64,000 nt of DNA from Kalaharituber pfeilii (lineage: Eukaryota; Ascomycota; Pezizomycetes; Pezizales; Pezizaceae), in NCBI GenBank assembly GCA_015179045.1, contig WHUZ01000098.1, forward strand, positions 124,001-188,000, read 5' to 3'. A program made the position numbers and the translations under genes. The notes under the pieces are model-generated. The model had not been told where the DNA came from. It made no database searches and saw only the letters and a program-made list of their open reading frames with translations. Within the stretch, counting starts at the first letter, position 1, and every line of letters begins with the position of its first letter. Below are positions 53,536 to 63,832 of the stretch, piece by piece.

Positions 53536-53659
53536 CATAGTTTGGAGCTCTATAGATATTTTAATTACAGTTTTATACTGGATTATTGTCGCTTATTTCA
53601 TTTACACCTTTCCATTGCAGATACCTCTTTCGAGAGCGAATATCATACTGTACGCTGAT

Positions 53660-54034
53660 TAGTGAGCGGCACGAGCCGAGCCAGCTCGAGCTCAAACGAG
53701 CCAAGATCATGCTAGTGTTTTTCTTGACAGCTCGCTAAAATGCTTAGCCAGTGCAAGGTTTCATAAACTTAAATACCTAATATAGTAATAATTAGAGACT
53801 TGGAGCTCATTCTGACCTACCAGCAACTTCGAAATGCACAATTTAGCTGATAGTAGTGAGAAAGATGAAAATTTAGTCTAGTTTAGTTTAGTTTGTCAAT
53901 ATTATGTATATAATCAATCCAGGCTCGAGCTCATGCCACGCCAGCTCGAGCCAGCTCAAGCCGAGCTCACTTACTCACGAGCTGGCTCGAGCTCACCCTC
54001 CAGCTCGGCTCGAGCTAGCTCGTGCCGCTCACTA
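53660..54034. mobile_element. hAT-type MITE, longest copy (375 bp)
   Basis: Termini TAGTGAGCGGCACGAGC and exact inverse. Perfect 8-bp duplication acgctgat (53652-53659, 54035-54042). Confidence 0.97.
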
Positions 54035-54186
54035 ACGCTGATCTACATTCTGGTGCAATAATTACGCGGTGCCTCTCGGTCGATCAAGGCAAAAACTCTA
54101 ACTTCCTTCATCACAATCAACCAATATAAAGCCAAGCGCTTTGGATGCCAGCGTCGCCAGATTAATGGACCAAAATATTTAACGTT

Positions 54187-54240
54187 TTTTCTTTCTTTCT
54201 CTTTTGTTTTTTTGGTCAAGTAACCCAGTATACAGGCGGG
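54187..54240 (-). mobile_element. LINE-1-type tail-only insertion, 54 bp
   Basis: T-rich run, ggtcaagtaacccagtatac then aggcggg. Perfect 15-bp duplication aaaatatttaacgtt (54172-54186, 54241-54255). Confidence 0.95.
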
Positions 54241-54619
54241 AAAATATTTAACGTTGACTTGCTGTCATGAAAGTATTTTCTTGACCACCTTTGTGTATTG
54301 TGAACCGCAAAAACTCTGCTCTCTCTTAATCCCTCATACATGAAGAAACAACAGGGAACTTGTTGAAAGTTCCCTGTAACAATGATTGCAAAATCCAACC
54401 AACTAGCATATAGAACCGAATTACCCTCACAATTAGCCCGTTTCCAATCTTCAGCATGTCCGAGTCCACCTTTCCAATACGATCTCCATCTGCCTTTTCA
54501 CGCTGATACCCTAAGACACCAGTACCAGAATCCACCACTCAGAGAAGCCTTTCCATCTAATATTCCAATGCGAGATAACCATCTAATCCTGTCGGGCTGC
54601 ACGCTCTTGACCATCAAAT

Positions 54620-55559
54620 CTAGATGGTACAAGACCCAGCACAATGCCAACCCTTACTACACTCACTATCCTCATTACACCTGACATACTCAAAACTCTG
54701 ACTATAGCTCTTTGTGGTATAACACCACTCCTTGCCCTCAAAGCCCGGTACACCTGAGGAGCACCCCGCCCAACACCATCCCTTGTAGCATCCACCTCTA
54801 TCAGTCCCACAGGCAATGGCACATTTAGCCCGGCAAACGAACAAGCCTAATTGTTGGCCTTTGCCGTGGAATTGCCTCTCACAGTCAACCACGCAGGGGC
54901 CTAGACCATCGGGACAGAAGCGATCATCCTGGCGACGGTCAAGGGCGCTAGTACTGGCGCTGGTTAAGTTGCTTCTTGCGTCGAGGCGTTGTTGGATAAA
55001 GGATGAACAGCGAGAGTGTATTTCTGGGTCACTGGGCACAGAATTATTAGATGTATTATCGACAGTGAGAAACTACAAGTATAAACAAAATTCGAGTTGC
55101 TTATTATAAGGAATAAACCATTAAGGTTACATACCTGGAATTCAATGCATTCATTTGTATGATTTCTGCATCCACGGGTTGCGACTTCAACCATTCATCG
55201 AACTCGTTGAGGAAAGGCGCACAGACATGTTGTGCACTCCTGCGGAACCGTGTGTATATTGGAACCATGCTTCAGTGCCATCCAACTCAATGAAAGGCGG
55301 ATTGTCGTGGGAAAGAAAAAACTCACCATGTATTGCGCGCCCCAGCATGGACGCACAATCCCTCCTGCGACGACCAAATCCATGCTTCGGGGTCCGGCTC
55401 GCCTAGTTCTGCAGCCTGTTGCAGGCAAACACTGTCATACGCTGGCCCGGATGGATAGCTCATGGGGCTCAATTTGTCATGAAGTGTTGAGTTTGCAGCA
55501 AATGTTGGACGAGTGCTAAATGTGAGAAGGGCGAAGAGTGAAAGTACCAGTGGATTCAT
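54620..55559 (-). CDS. Secreted cysteine-rich protein, 259 aa, 3 exons
   Basis: Exons 55327-55559, 55135-55269 and 54620-55031 (minus strand) have GT-AG introns of 57 and 103 nt and total 780 nt including the stop. The start MNPLVLSLFALLTFSTRPTF is a clear signal peptide, with likely cleavage after TFA. Mature residues include few Cys at first (VCLQQAAELG, GLCVHAG), then a dense Cys domain over the last 100 residues: FCPDGLGPCVVDCERQ, FVCRAKCAIACG, CYKGWCWAGC, EWCYTT, RCNEDSECSKGWHCAGSC. At least 15 Cys in this stretch suggest multiple disulfides. I do not recognise the family; CxxxC and WCWAGC spacing recall small secreted effector-like fungal proteins (inference). The acceptor of intron 2 has an alternative 54 nt upstream that also keeps the frame. 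Confidence 0.8.
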
Positions 55560-55916
55560 CTTGGCTCGTTTAACTATCCTACGAGAAGGGTTGTATAGAT
55601 ACGAAGAAATTGGGCCTAAGGAGGGATTCAAGTCCGAATTGCAACGTTTGCTTTGAATTTGGCCTTTGGGAGATGGTATTCAGCGGGATTTAAGTAGCTT
55701 TCGTAGGCCATTACATTGGGCCAACTGTTATCAGAACGACAAAGCATCCTGCGCCTCGCGGATGATACATCACTCTATTAGGTTCTACAAGTCGTTTCCC
55801 CCACCAACGCATCTCCACCATATCGTTCGCAGTTAAACCTGAAGTGTAGGTGGGATTTGTCGGTCGACGGACCACATTACTGTATTGGGAATATACCGAA
55901 AAGCAAGAAATGGCAG
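55560..55916. promoter_or_regulatory. Upstream region of the secreted protein gene
   Basis: On the minus strand a TATA-like tatctatacaacc lies about 40 nt before the start codon (55588-55600). Nothing else is identified. Confidence 0.35.
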
Positions 55917-56170
55917 GCTTCATCATAGGCCCATACCTTCAAGAAAACCCTGCAAGGATATACAAATATAAAACATAGGCATGACTATGCATCTTCGTGT
56001 TGATTCGAAGGTCGAACGTCGACCTCGTTTTGTAAACTCTTGATATCATAGGCCCAGATCTTCAAGACAAGCCTGCAAGGACATACTATCTGGGACAAAA
56101 CATGGGCATAACTATGGCATCCTTCGTTGTGGATTCGGGGATACACATCGACCTCGTATTGTGAACCCTT
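55917..56170. repeat. About 125-bp direct tandem duplication
   Basis: catcataggcccataccttc... and tatcataggcccagatcttc... begin two diverged units, each ending with tcgacctcg and a ttgtgaa/tttgtaa word. Non-coding. Confidence 0.8.
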
Positions 56171-57882
56171 GAAGGCAGATCCCCGATGCAGTGGGCTATG
56201 TGAAGCCTGAGAATGAGGGGGTGGAGAGCTTATTCCTTTATCCCTCTTGTACATGTCTCAGCGGGGAGTTTATATCCGTATATTATTTGTACGTACCTCG
56301 TCATTGCCCAAAACGGTATACGAGCGAAGACACACACGAAAAACAAGAAAAAAGAAAAGGAAAGAAAAAAAAGCCCTTGACGGTGCCATCGTATGGACGA
56401 TGGGGACGATATGTAGTGAAAGTTTAGATACGAACGTACATTGGCACACTTGTGAACCTCAATTGATACTCTAGTCCAGTTTACATAGCTAGCTATTCTC
56501 AAGGCGCTGGAATTCTGTCTTTTGTGTAACGTATTTGCTGTTTCGTACATTACTCGTGGTCTTGAAGGCCTTCTGGCAGTAGGATTATAAAGCTGACTTT
56601 AGTCGTGCTGCACAAGTGTGATGCAGGCGGAGCTCCGTACTTTGTCTATACCGGCCCTACAGACTAATGCCAATATTCGGGAGAAAATCCGAGAAACCTG
56701 AAGTGATTGTAAACTCTCGGTTTTCAGACTCCATTCTAACCAACTTAAGAGGTACTGTAGTTTTAGATGAGAATAGGCCTGGCCTCGAGCTCATTTCCAG
56801 AATCAAAGCACTGTCTTTTACTTTGCATCATGCTAAAGATCTTTTTTTTTTTTTTTTTTTTTTTTTTTGTTGTTTTCGAAAAAAGGAAGGAAATAACCCA
56901 GGGAAAAAATACTATGTGAACTACCTCTCGCTTGCCCTTTTTGACTCATTACTCCTCCTTCATCGCTCCACCTGCTCCATTAACTCCAACAGTGCGTCGA
57001 AAGTGTTCATGCAGTGAGCGCCTGCAGCTGGAGTAACTCGTTTGCGGAGTTGCTCCGGAACAAGTCCCGATGCTCGCCTATTGCTCTAGCACTCTGCAGC
57101 TGGCGAGAATGCTAGCATAGCATTAGTAAGCGGCGAGCGTGGGTGCGAGCATAGCATGAGGACTACTACTTCCTGGTACTGGCCTGGTTCTCGTTTTCCG
57201 GAGGGAGATGTTGAGATGTGGTTATAACGGTTGTGGCCCTTGCCGATCACCGTCCTAATCAGGAAGTCTGTTTGCACATCATGTCTGATGTTACCGTACA
57301 TGTACCTCGTATGCACAGTGCAGAGTACGAGGAAACCTTTTTTCCCCTGCTTTGAAACTCCGCGTTAAGTATTTCGGAACATCAACTAAAACTATTACAT
57401 CTAATCTATTCTAGAGTACCTTTAGATACAGTGACAACAAAGCAAAAAATGTCTTCCGGATATCGTTCGACTATGCAGCATAAGAAAACATAAGAGCATC
57501 GTGAGACATGCAGCAGAGCAAACAGTTTCAATGTCACTCAAAACTAATAAACAATCATCAAGGTAGCGGAGGGGAAAAAAAAAAAAGGAACAATAGTAGG
57601 CCACTTGAATCAACATCTGAGATTCCAAATGTTTCTCACAATTCAAATAGCAGCATTTCTGGTTGAGCTATTGTTTCTTGAAGAAGGGACCGCTCCGCTG
57701 CATGTCTCACGACCCCCCAAATTGCAGGATACCTTTCCTGATATTGCATAGTACCAACAACATCCGAAGGCTTTTGGCTTGTGAATGGACTACTAGTAGG
57801 TACGGTAGTAGAACCCGGCCGCTCAAAATATGCAAAGGGTGAATCATAGGATGCTAAGTTATGAAGTACCACTACTCTTCTA
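56171..57882. other. No gene recognised
   Basis: Short frames only. A 30-nt poly(T) at 56839-56870 lacks a recognisable tail hairpin. 56990-57150 holds several gctcgcc/ggcgagc words in both orientations. Confidence 0.45.
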
Positions 57883-58738
57883 CTGTGGTTCACCACTTTC
57901 CCGGACACCCCACTTTCCCGGACACATTTACCACCAAAACTGCGCAACTTTCGCACTCAATATCTCAACAACCACAACAGCATTTGTGAATGCACTTTGT
58001 GTAGCTATTACACACAGTGTAATTCTTGTTATCTAGCACTTTTTCTTCATCAAAAATTGTGGTTGCAAAGGGATTATGGCTTGTCGCATTTTTGTTGAAA
58101 GGCTTGGCATTTATTTGTATGGGATCTCCATACAAATGTCACCACCCCCGAATTCTGCATTCTACACCTGCAATCAATTCATGAAAAAAACTCAGACACT
58201 CACATTCAATAGCATCACTCAGTCGGAAACTATGAACAATGTAGTTAGGTAATAACTGTAGTGGTTGTGAAATTATTCACAATATTCATATTTCCCATAG
58301 AAACCATTTGTATGAGAACAACGCCCAAAAGTAGATAGTTGTACACTAACTCTACAATTCAACAAATGAAAGTAAACTAAATGCAGCACCTTACTATACC
58401 TCTTCAGGTGATTCTTGACATATACTATCATAGCTATTGTAATTAGCGTTGAAGAGTAGGACTACATTCGAGTCTGATGAACATTTTGTATGGAGATCCC
58501 ATACAAATAAATGCCAAGCCTTTCAACGTAAATGCGACAAGTCATAATCCCTTTGCACCCCCAATTTTTGATGAAGAAAAAGTGCTAGATAGCAAGAATT
58601 ACACTTTGTCTAATAGCTACACAAAGTGCATTCACAAATGCTGTTGTGGTTGTTGAGATATTGAGTGCGAAAGTTGCGCAGTTTTGGTGGTAAATGTGTC
58701 CGGGAAAGTGGGGTGTCCGGGAAAGTGGTGAACTACAG
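57883..58738. mobile_element. Long-TIR MITE copy 2, 856 bp
   Basis: CTGTGGTTCACC to GGTGAACTACAG, nearly identical to copy 1 at 6596-7434. It retains both subterminal CACTTTCCCGGACA units on the left, where copy 1 has one. Left flank TA, right flank AA, so the TA duplication is imperfect. Confidence 0.9.
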
Positions 58739-58739
58739 A

Positions 58740-59020
58740 AGTGAGCATGTTAAGCATGTTGAGCACGTTGAGTACTCATATGAGATGGAGGGCATATTGG
58801 GCACATTGAGCATGTTGAGTACGCGCACATGAGATGTACAACACATGAGATGTACAACACATCGGGCACGTTGAGTACGCTTGTGAGATGTAGGCACATT
58901 GAGCATAGTAAGCATGTTGAGTGTGCGCACATGAGATGTAGGACATATTGGGCACATTAAGCATGTTGAGCATGTTGAGCGCGCATATGAAATGAAGGGC
59001 ATTATGAGCACGTTGAGCAC
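58740..59020. repeat. Minisatellite of gagcatgtt-type 9-bp units
   Basis: Runs of gagcatgtt, gggcacatt and gagatgtag units with a higher-order period of about 50-60 bp (gcgcacatgagatgta recurs). Open minus-strand frames through it are repeat artefacts. Confidence 0.85.
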
Positions 59021-59190
59021 GTTCCGACGCCGGCGGTAGGATTACTTGTGTTGTGGGCACAATGGAGGACTTGAGCACGTCGCGACGCCGGCAGCAGGAT
59101 TACTTGCGTTGTGGGCGCAATGGAGGACATTTTGAGCACGTTGAGCACGTCGTGGCGCCAGCAGCAGGATTACTTGCGTTATGAGCGCTG
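59021..59190. repeat. About 65-bp tandem repeat, 3 units
   Basis: Units contain gacgccggcagcaggattac, ttgcgttgtgggcgcaatgg. Contiguous with the minisatellite. Confidence 0.8.
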
Positions 59191-59261
59191 AGGGCGTAAA
59201 CGGGCGCAAACTACCTTTTGTAGTGCCATGGGCAAAAAACCGATTTCATGGGGCGCGAGAG

Positions 59262-59685
59262 TGTAACGGCGGACGTGGTCTGGGGCCCGTGGATGACGGC
59301 GATCTACGGAGCGCAGGCAGGAGGCGGCAGGCGGCAGTTCAGCAGTTCGCGGCAGCAAGGCGGTTCAACGGTTCACAGCGGTACAGCAGTTCAGCGGATC
59401 GGCACAGCAGGTAACCACTCTACTTAGTAGAAACTAAATACAAGAGGTTGCGTAAAGAGAAAAAGGAAAGGAGAACACACAGCCATGAACACCACTTATA
59501 TACACTTTTGAGACTGCAATACGCACTCAGGTCACATCCCTTTTACCCATATATATTGTACCGACATCCTGAAATGCTTGTCAGAGTTCATCTTTTAGCG
59601 TGAAGCTATCATCCCGAAATGCTTGTCAGAGGTCATCTTTTAGCGTGAAAATATTTACCCGGCTCGCTATAAATATCCCGTTACA
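59262..59685 (-). mobile_element. Solo LTR, gypsy-type family L2, copy 2 (424 bp)
   Basis: Inverse of 51410-51780 with TGTAACGG/CCGTTACA ends. Perfect 5-bp duplication GAGAG (59257-59261, 59686-59690). Longer than copy 1 because of an internal direct repeat (gcttgtcagaggtcatcttt) near 59580-59650. Confidence 0.95.
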
Positions 59686-59690
59686 GAGAG

Positions 59691-61401
59691 TGGCAAAGGC
59701 ATAACGAAGTCATAAGGCCAGAAATGCGCAGGGCGCGACCGTCGTGAGACGATGAGGTCAGAAATGCATGGGGCGCTCGGGGCGCTCAGGGCGCAAACTG
59801 TGCGTTGTGACGCTGGGTGCCGCGTTGTGGCGCGACCCACTTTTTGCTGATGCTTACGGGTCAACTCAGGTGGATATCCCCAGCATCTCTGGGTAGGCCC
59901 GTGACACAATCCTTCATCTGGCACCACAAGCTCACCCCTTGGATATAGTTTATTGTCGACCTGTCTGCTCTCTTTCCGAGGTTTCGAAGCAATTTTTGTT
60001 GCAACCTTCCCTTTATTCTCTTTTTTTTCCTTTGTGTTACTTTGTTCTACTTTGATATTGCTGTTGACCAAAGTCTTAGCCTTTCTCGCCATAATTACAT
60101 AGTCTTCAGAAGAGTCCTCATCGGAAGAATCCAGACCCAGTATAGTGCTAGCTAGTTGCTTAGTCCGCTGAGTGTCCTCATCAGAACTGTCTTCTGAGCT
60201 ATCTAATAAGTCTTCCCTGAATTCTAATACCGATGATTCCGTGGACTCTGAACCATCTGAGTTACCGGATTCTCCAGCACTCCCACTTTCACTAGAAGAC
60301 ATATCTGCTATCTTATCCTTTTTTGCCTTCACAGATATTTCTGGCTCCCAATCATCAGATACACCTTTTGCTTTCAATCTTTTTATCAAAGCTACAAAAG
60401 ATTCATCCTTTCCAGTATCTGGGTAAACATCTGGATATCTTGCCCAACTCTCTGTGGTTTGTGGTCTTTCTTCTTTGCCAACTAGTCGTGGATATACCCC
60501 TAATGCACTCTCTAGATCACAGCTCAACATGAAAAACTTCAAGCGAGCTACTCCACTGAGTGCGCGGCGTGCTGCAGGGCCTTGAGTTATTGAGACAACA
60601 TAATTCGCAATAAGAAAGTATATGGTCTTGCACAAATGGTTATGAAAGTAGCTAGTTCCATCAGTGGTTCCCTCCCAATCACCTCGCCTCCAGTAATTGT
60701 CTTAAATCATGAATACAATAGAACACCAGATGCCGCGGACCTCTTGTGGATCTAGGGTTAGTGCCTTTTCAACTGTTTCCAGGGAAACTTGACTAAGTTT
60801 CTTGCGCCTAAGAGATTTACTAATTGTCAGTCAGTAGAGAGCAGTTACCATGGGCTATTGATCTCACCATTCTTCATTCAATTGCTTCATGTACATACGC
60901 CCTTCTGGCATTCTCAAGAATAAATGTGCCAATTCAACATGCACTCGTGAAATGCGCTCTTGGAGCTCAGTCACGCACTGTTTGAGATAACTCAAGGCGG
61001 TAACATCAACAACCAAATTGGCCTTGGTAGGCATAATATGTTTCAATATGGCCTTCAACTCTTTTTCTGGAAGATGGCGGAAGCGGAAGAACAAAAAGCC
61101 AATCAACCGTGTGCTTTGATATTCTATTCTGCTGTCAATTATGAGGCCTTCACTGTGGCAACCAAGCGTGCTGGGAGGTAGGTAGTGACATCGGCAATTC
61201 CGAATTCCATTTTCTTAGATTTCACAGGAGTAACCTGCTGTACTTTCTTAATTGGCCCCGAGTCCCCTTCCAAGGCACGCACGTTATGTTTTACTCCAGC
61301 TCCCTTTCGCCTAACTGGCGTGGGGGTCGTACCTCTGCTTTCTGGCCTTTCTTAGATTTCTTTGAACGACTTTGAGTACTGGGAGCTTCCTTAGGAGGCA
61401 T
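59691..61401 (-). pseudogene. Unrecognised charged protein gene, decayed
   Basis: Minus-strand coding traces run from MPPKEAPSTQSRSKKSKKGQ (61401), through frames reading RRKGAGVKHNVRALEGDSGP and KKMEFGIADVTTYLPARLVA, then FFRFRHLPEKELKAILKHIM (61080-60870). The best-kept part (60620 to about 59860) reads ARRALSGVARLKFFMLSCDL, WARYPDVYPDTGKDESFVAL, an acidic Ser/Glu stretch, and a basic KKEKKENKGKVATKIASKPR region. Several frame changes are present, and only some could be introns. I do not recognise the family; the basic-acidic layout would suit either a chromatin-type host protein or a gag-like protein. The 3' end runs into low-complexity sequence beside the solo LTR. Confidence 0.45.
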
Positions 61402-62488
61402 TGGCGGTCAACTGACTATTGCACAGCAGGGATAGTTTGGCTAAAGCGGATGCTTGCAGGTTACCAGGGGTGTGATGGAGGGTTGTTGTGATGTAGTACA
61501 GAACGAGACTAGGACAGATGTTTATGATTGCACTGTGGTTGCTATCGCGACCGCGCTCGCTCACACCTAAAATAAAAAGCGCGCTGGGAAGTTCCAGACG
61601 CTCCTAGCGTCGCAACGTGAAAAAAATAATAATACGTAAATCACGTGCACGCCGTAGCGGCTGGGCACGAGACTATTGCTGCCCCCTGCTCTAAGCTTCT
61701 CTAAGCAATAAAATAGCAATAAGGATGCTGGAGGGCAGGCGGACTATAGTCTTGTTGGAAGCCTTTTAGGACACAGTATACCTAAGTGGGCTGCGGGGAG
61801 CGGTGAGGGTTGATGATGGAGCTGTCCCACAGTCCCACTGGAAGAGAGATTGGAGGTACCAGGGGAGGATTCCGACATGCTAACTGCACCCACGCACTCC
61901 ACGAGCCATCCAGGGCAGGGGAGGTAACGGCGGTGGAGTTGAGAGGTAGCTCTGCTGTGGAGGGGGGCTCACTGCTAGAGGGGATAAGGGCACCGTTGGC
62001 GTATTGCCGCACATGCTCTGGGATACTGCTCCTTTCTGCAGGCAGCTGCATGCAGCTGCGGGGGCCGCGATGCGTCGAGAGACGGGGGAGTAGGTGTGGC
62101 AGTAATCTCGGGCGAGTGGCGTGCTGTCTGGTCCGACCAAAGATGCAGATAGTGGAGGGATGCGGGGCGAGGGGGCTCCGAGAATGCGGTGGAGTCTGCG
62201 GTAGCTCAGCAACGCCAAGATTCCGTGCCAATCCTACGCCTCTCTGCAGCTTAGCTCACACTACATAAGTACTTACATGATGTAATAAGCCTACCCACGA
62301 TGACTTGACTCCGGAAGAAAGTATGCAAGAGGCTGTTTATAACAATGATGCCCAGCAGGTTTCTGCGAAACAGGTGGTTTCAGAAGCATATTATATCAGA
62401 ATTCGGCATAGATATAGTATCTATAAAGATAAACAAGGAAACTGGAGTACTGGGCGTATAAGGCCAGAATAGAAGCTAAGGAATGCAG
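61402..62488. other. No gene supported
   Basis: Overlapping frames of 112-152 codons on both strands at 61780-62270 contradict each other and lack motifs. The segment is GC-rich and may be an old coding or repeat remnant. Confidence 0.4.
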
Positions 62489-62489
62489 G

Positions 62490-62520
<31 letters not shown>
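62489..62520 (+). repeat. Poly(A) run with no hairpin
   Basis: 29 A residues after ggaatgcagg. No tail class is recognisable upstream. Confidence 0.7.
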
Positions 62521-62684
62521 ACGTTATAAACCAGGATAACACGTGGAGCTCGGCCGTTTCAATAGGGCCGTCCGCGCGCTTGTGCGTATGTCTTGTCTCC
62601 GATGTATCAAAATTACATTGTTCGGCCTGATATCAAGTACTAATATCAAGTGGGTTAGAATATAACCGTCATCTTGCAACCAGT

Positions 62685-62783
62685 TTAGCCTGTCTCCGGG
62701 CTATGAGGGCTTGCCCAGGGACCCTGCCATGGCCAAGTGCTACAAGCGGGGTTATGTGATTAAAAAAAAAAAAAAAAAAAAAA
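62685..62783 (+). mobile_element. Class-B retroposon, 5'-truncated, 99 bp
   Basis: Perfect 13-bp duplication tcttgcaaccagt (62672-62684, 62784-62796). Begins inside the body (gcctgtctccgggctatgag) and ends with the class-B hairpin and poly(A). Confidence 0.95.
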
Positions 62784-62796
62784 TCTTGCAACCAGT

Positions 62797-63119
62797 GGCA
62801 CCAACCTGTTTCTCGTACAACGGCAAAGGCAGAAAATAATACTGTAGTCTGGGCACGAGAACAGCACCAACCCTATCACCCTGCCGTAATAACGTTGCAT
62901 TTTTATCTTTGCAATAGTTCTTCCGTTCGTCTAACTTGTTGTTTTCTGTTTGCACCCTGCTATAGGCTATTGCCTGAGTTAGGCTATGTGGTCACTTGGC
63001 AGCCCTATGATGTATTTCGAGTGGATATCCCTTCTGATAATGAACACCTTGACATTATTCCCCGTTCTTATAGCCGACGTCCGCGTCAGACTATCAGTTT
63101 CTGCTATAGGCTATGTATT
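62797..63119. other. No gene recognised
   Basis: Mixed sequence between two retroposon tails. Confidence 0.4.
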
Positions 63120-63132
63120 TGTAAATGTCGGA

Positions 63133-63196
63133 TTTTTTTTTTTTTTTTTTTTTTTATTTCATTAATCGTATGCCGCCCTATGGGCTATGACGATGT
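63133..63196 (-). mobile_element. LINE-A tail-only insertion, 64 bp
   Basis: Perfect 13-bp duplication tgtaaatgtcgga (63120-63132, 63197-63209). Outer stem ATCGT/ACGAT, that is two paired differences from CTCGC/GCGAG. Confidence 0.97.
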
Positions 63197-63209
63197 TGTA
63201 AATGTCGGA

Positions 63210-63645
63210 TGCCGGCATCACCATGGTTTCGTTAAATGTCCATATAGATGAGAATCCCTGTGAAAAAGGAAGGTATAGAGAAGCCATCAAACTCTTGAGT
63301 CAATTATTTTTCTTACTTCATTGTAGGGGAATTTCTTTACTCTCTCAATCACTAGAGGAGCTTGCGGTTCATTAAACGTGTCCCATATATCAGATTTCAG
63401 CACTATAAGCTTTCCGGTGAACTCTACATTATACCATAGCTGTGCATTCAATGACGCTGTAAACATTCTATAGCAGCTCGTCGTCGTCATTATCAGCATC
63501 ACTTCTAGGTTCGTGGTCTACTTGTGCTTCCAGTTTGTCCTTAAAAGCGTGAGGAGTAAACTGTATGTGACCTCATGCAGGTACAATCTTGTAAAATTGT
63601 TTCCCGGATCCCTCATAAGCAATGGCAACTGATATATTAGATGAA
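63210..63645. other. No gene recognised
   Basis: A minus frame of 71 codons (63287-63502) without motif. A host gene fragment is possible but unsupported. Confidence 0.35.
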
Positions 63646-63654
63646 AGGTACTAT

Positions 63655-63823
63655 TTTTTTTTTTATTTTTTTTTTTTTATATCATTTATCGCTTGCCGCC
63701 CTATGGGCTATGGCGATGTCTTAGCTACAAATAAAAGTGTGAGAGTATGAAATGACAAGAAAGAAATGCTGACATAACACAATCTCACTCTCCGAGCATC
63801 TCCATCAACTTCTTCAGCGGGCT
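63655..63823 (-). mobile_element. LINE-A 3' end, 169 bp
   Basis: 9-bp duplication aaggtacta (63646-63654, 63824-63832). Minus strand: poly(T), hairpin (ATCGC then CATAGCCC; GGGC then GCGAT), a 3'UTR, and the last few codons of ORF2. Confidence 0.9.
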
Positions 63824-63832
63824 AAGGTACTA

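Noticed and set aside
58733..59078. Cys-rich minus-strand frames (NMLNVPNMS type)
   Set aside because: Product of a 9-bp minisatellite read in frame; no independent coding evidence.
61780..62270. 149-152 codon frames on both strands
   Set aside because: Mutually overlapping, no motifs, no splice or homology support.
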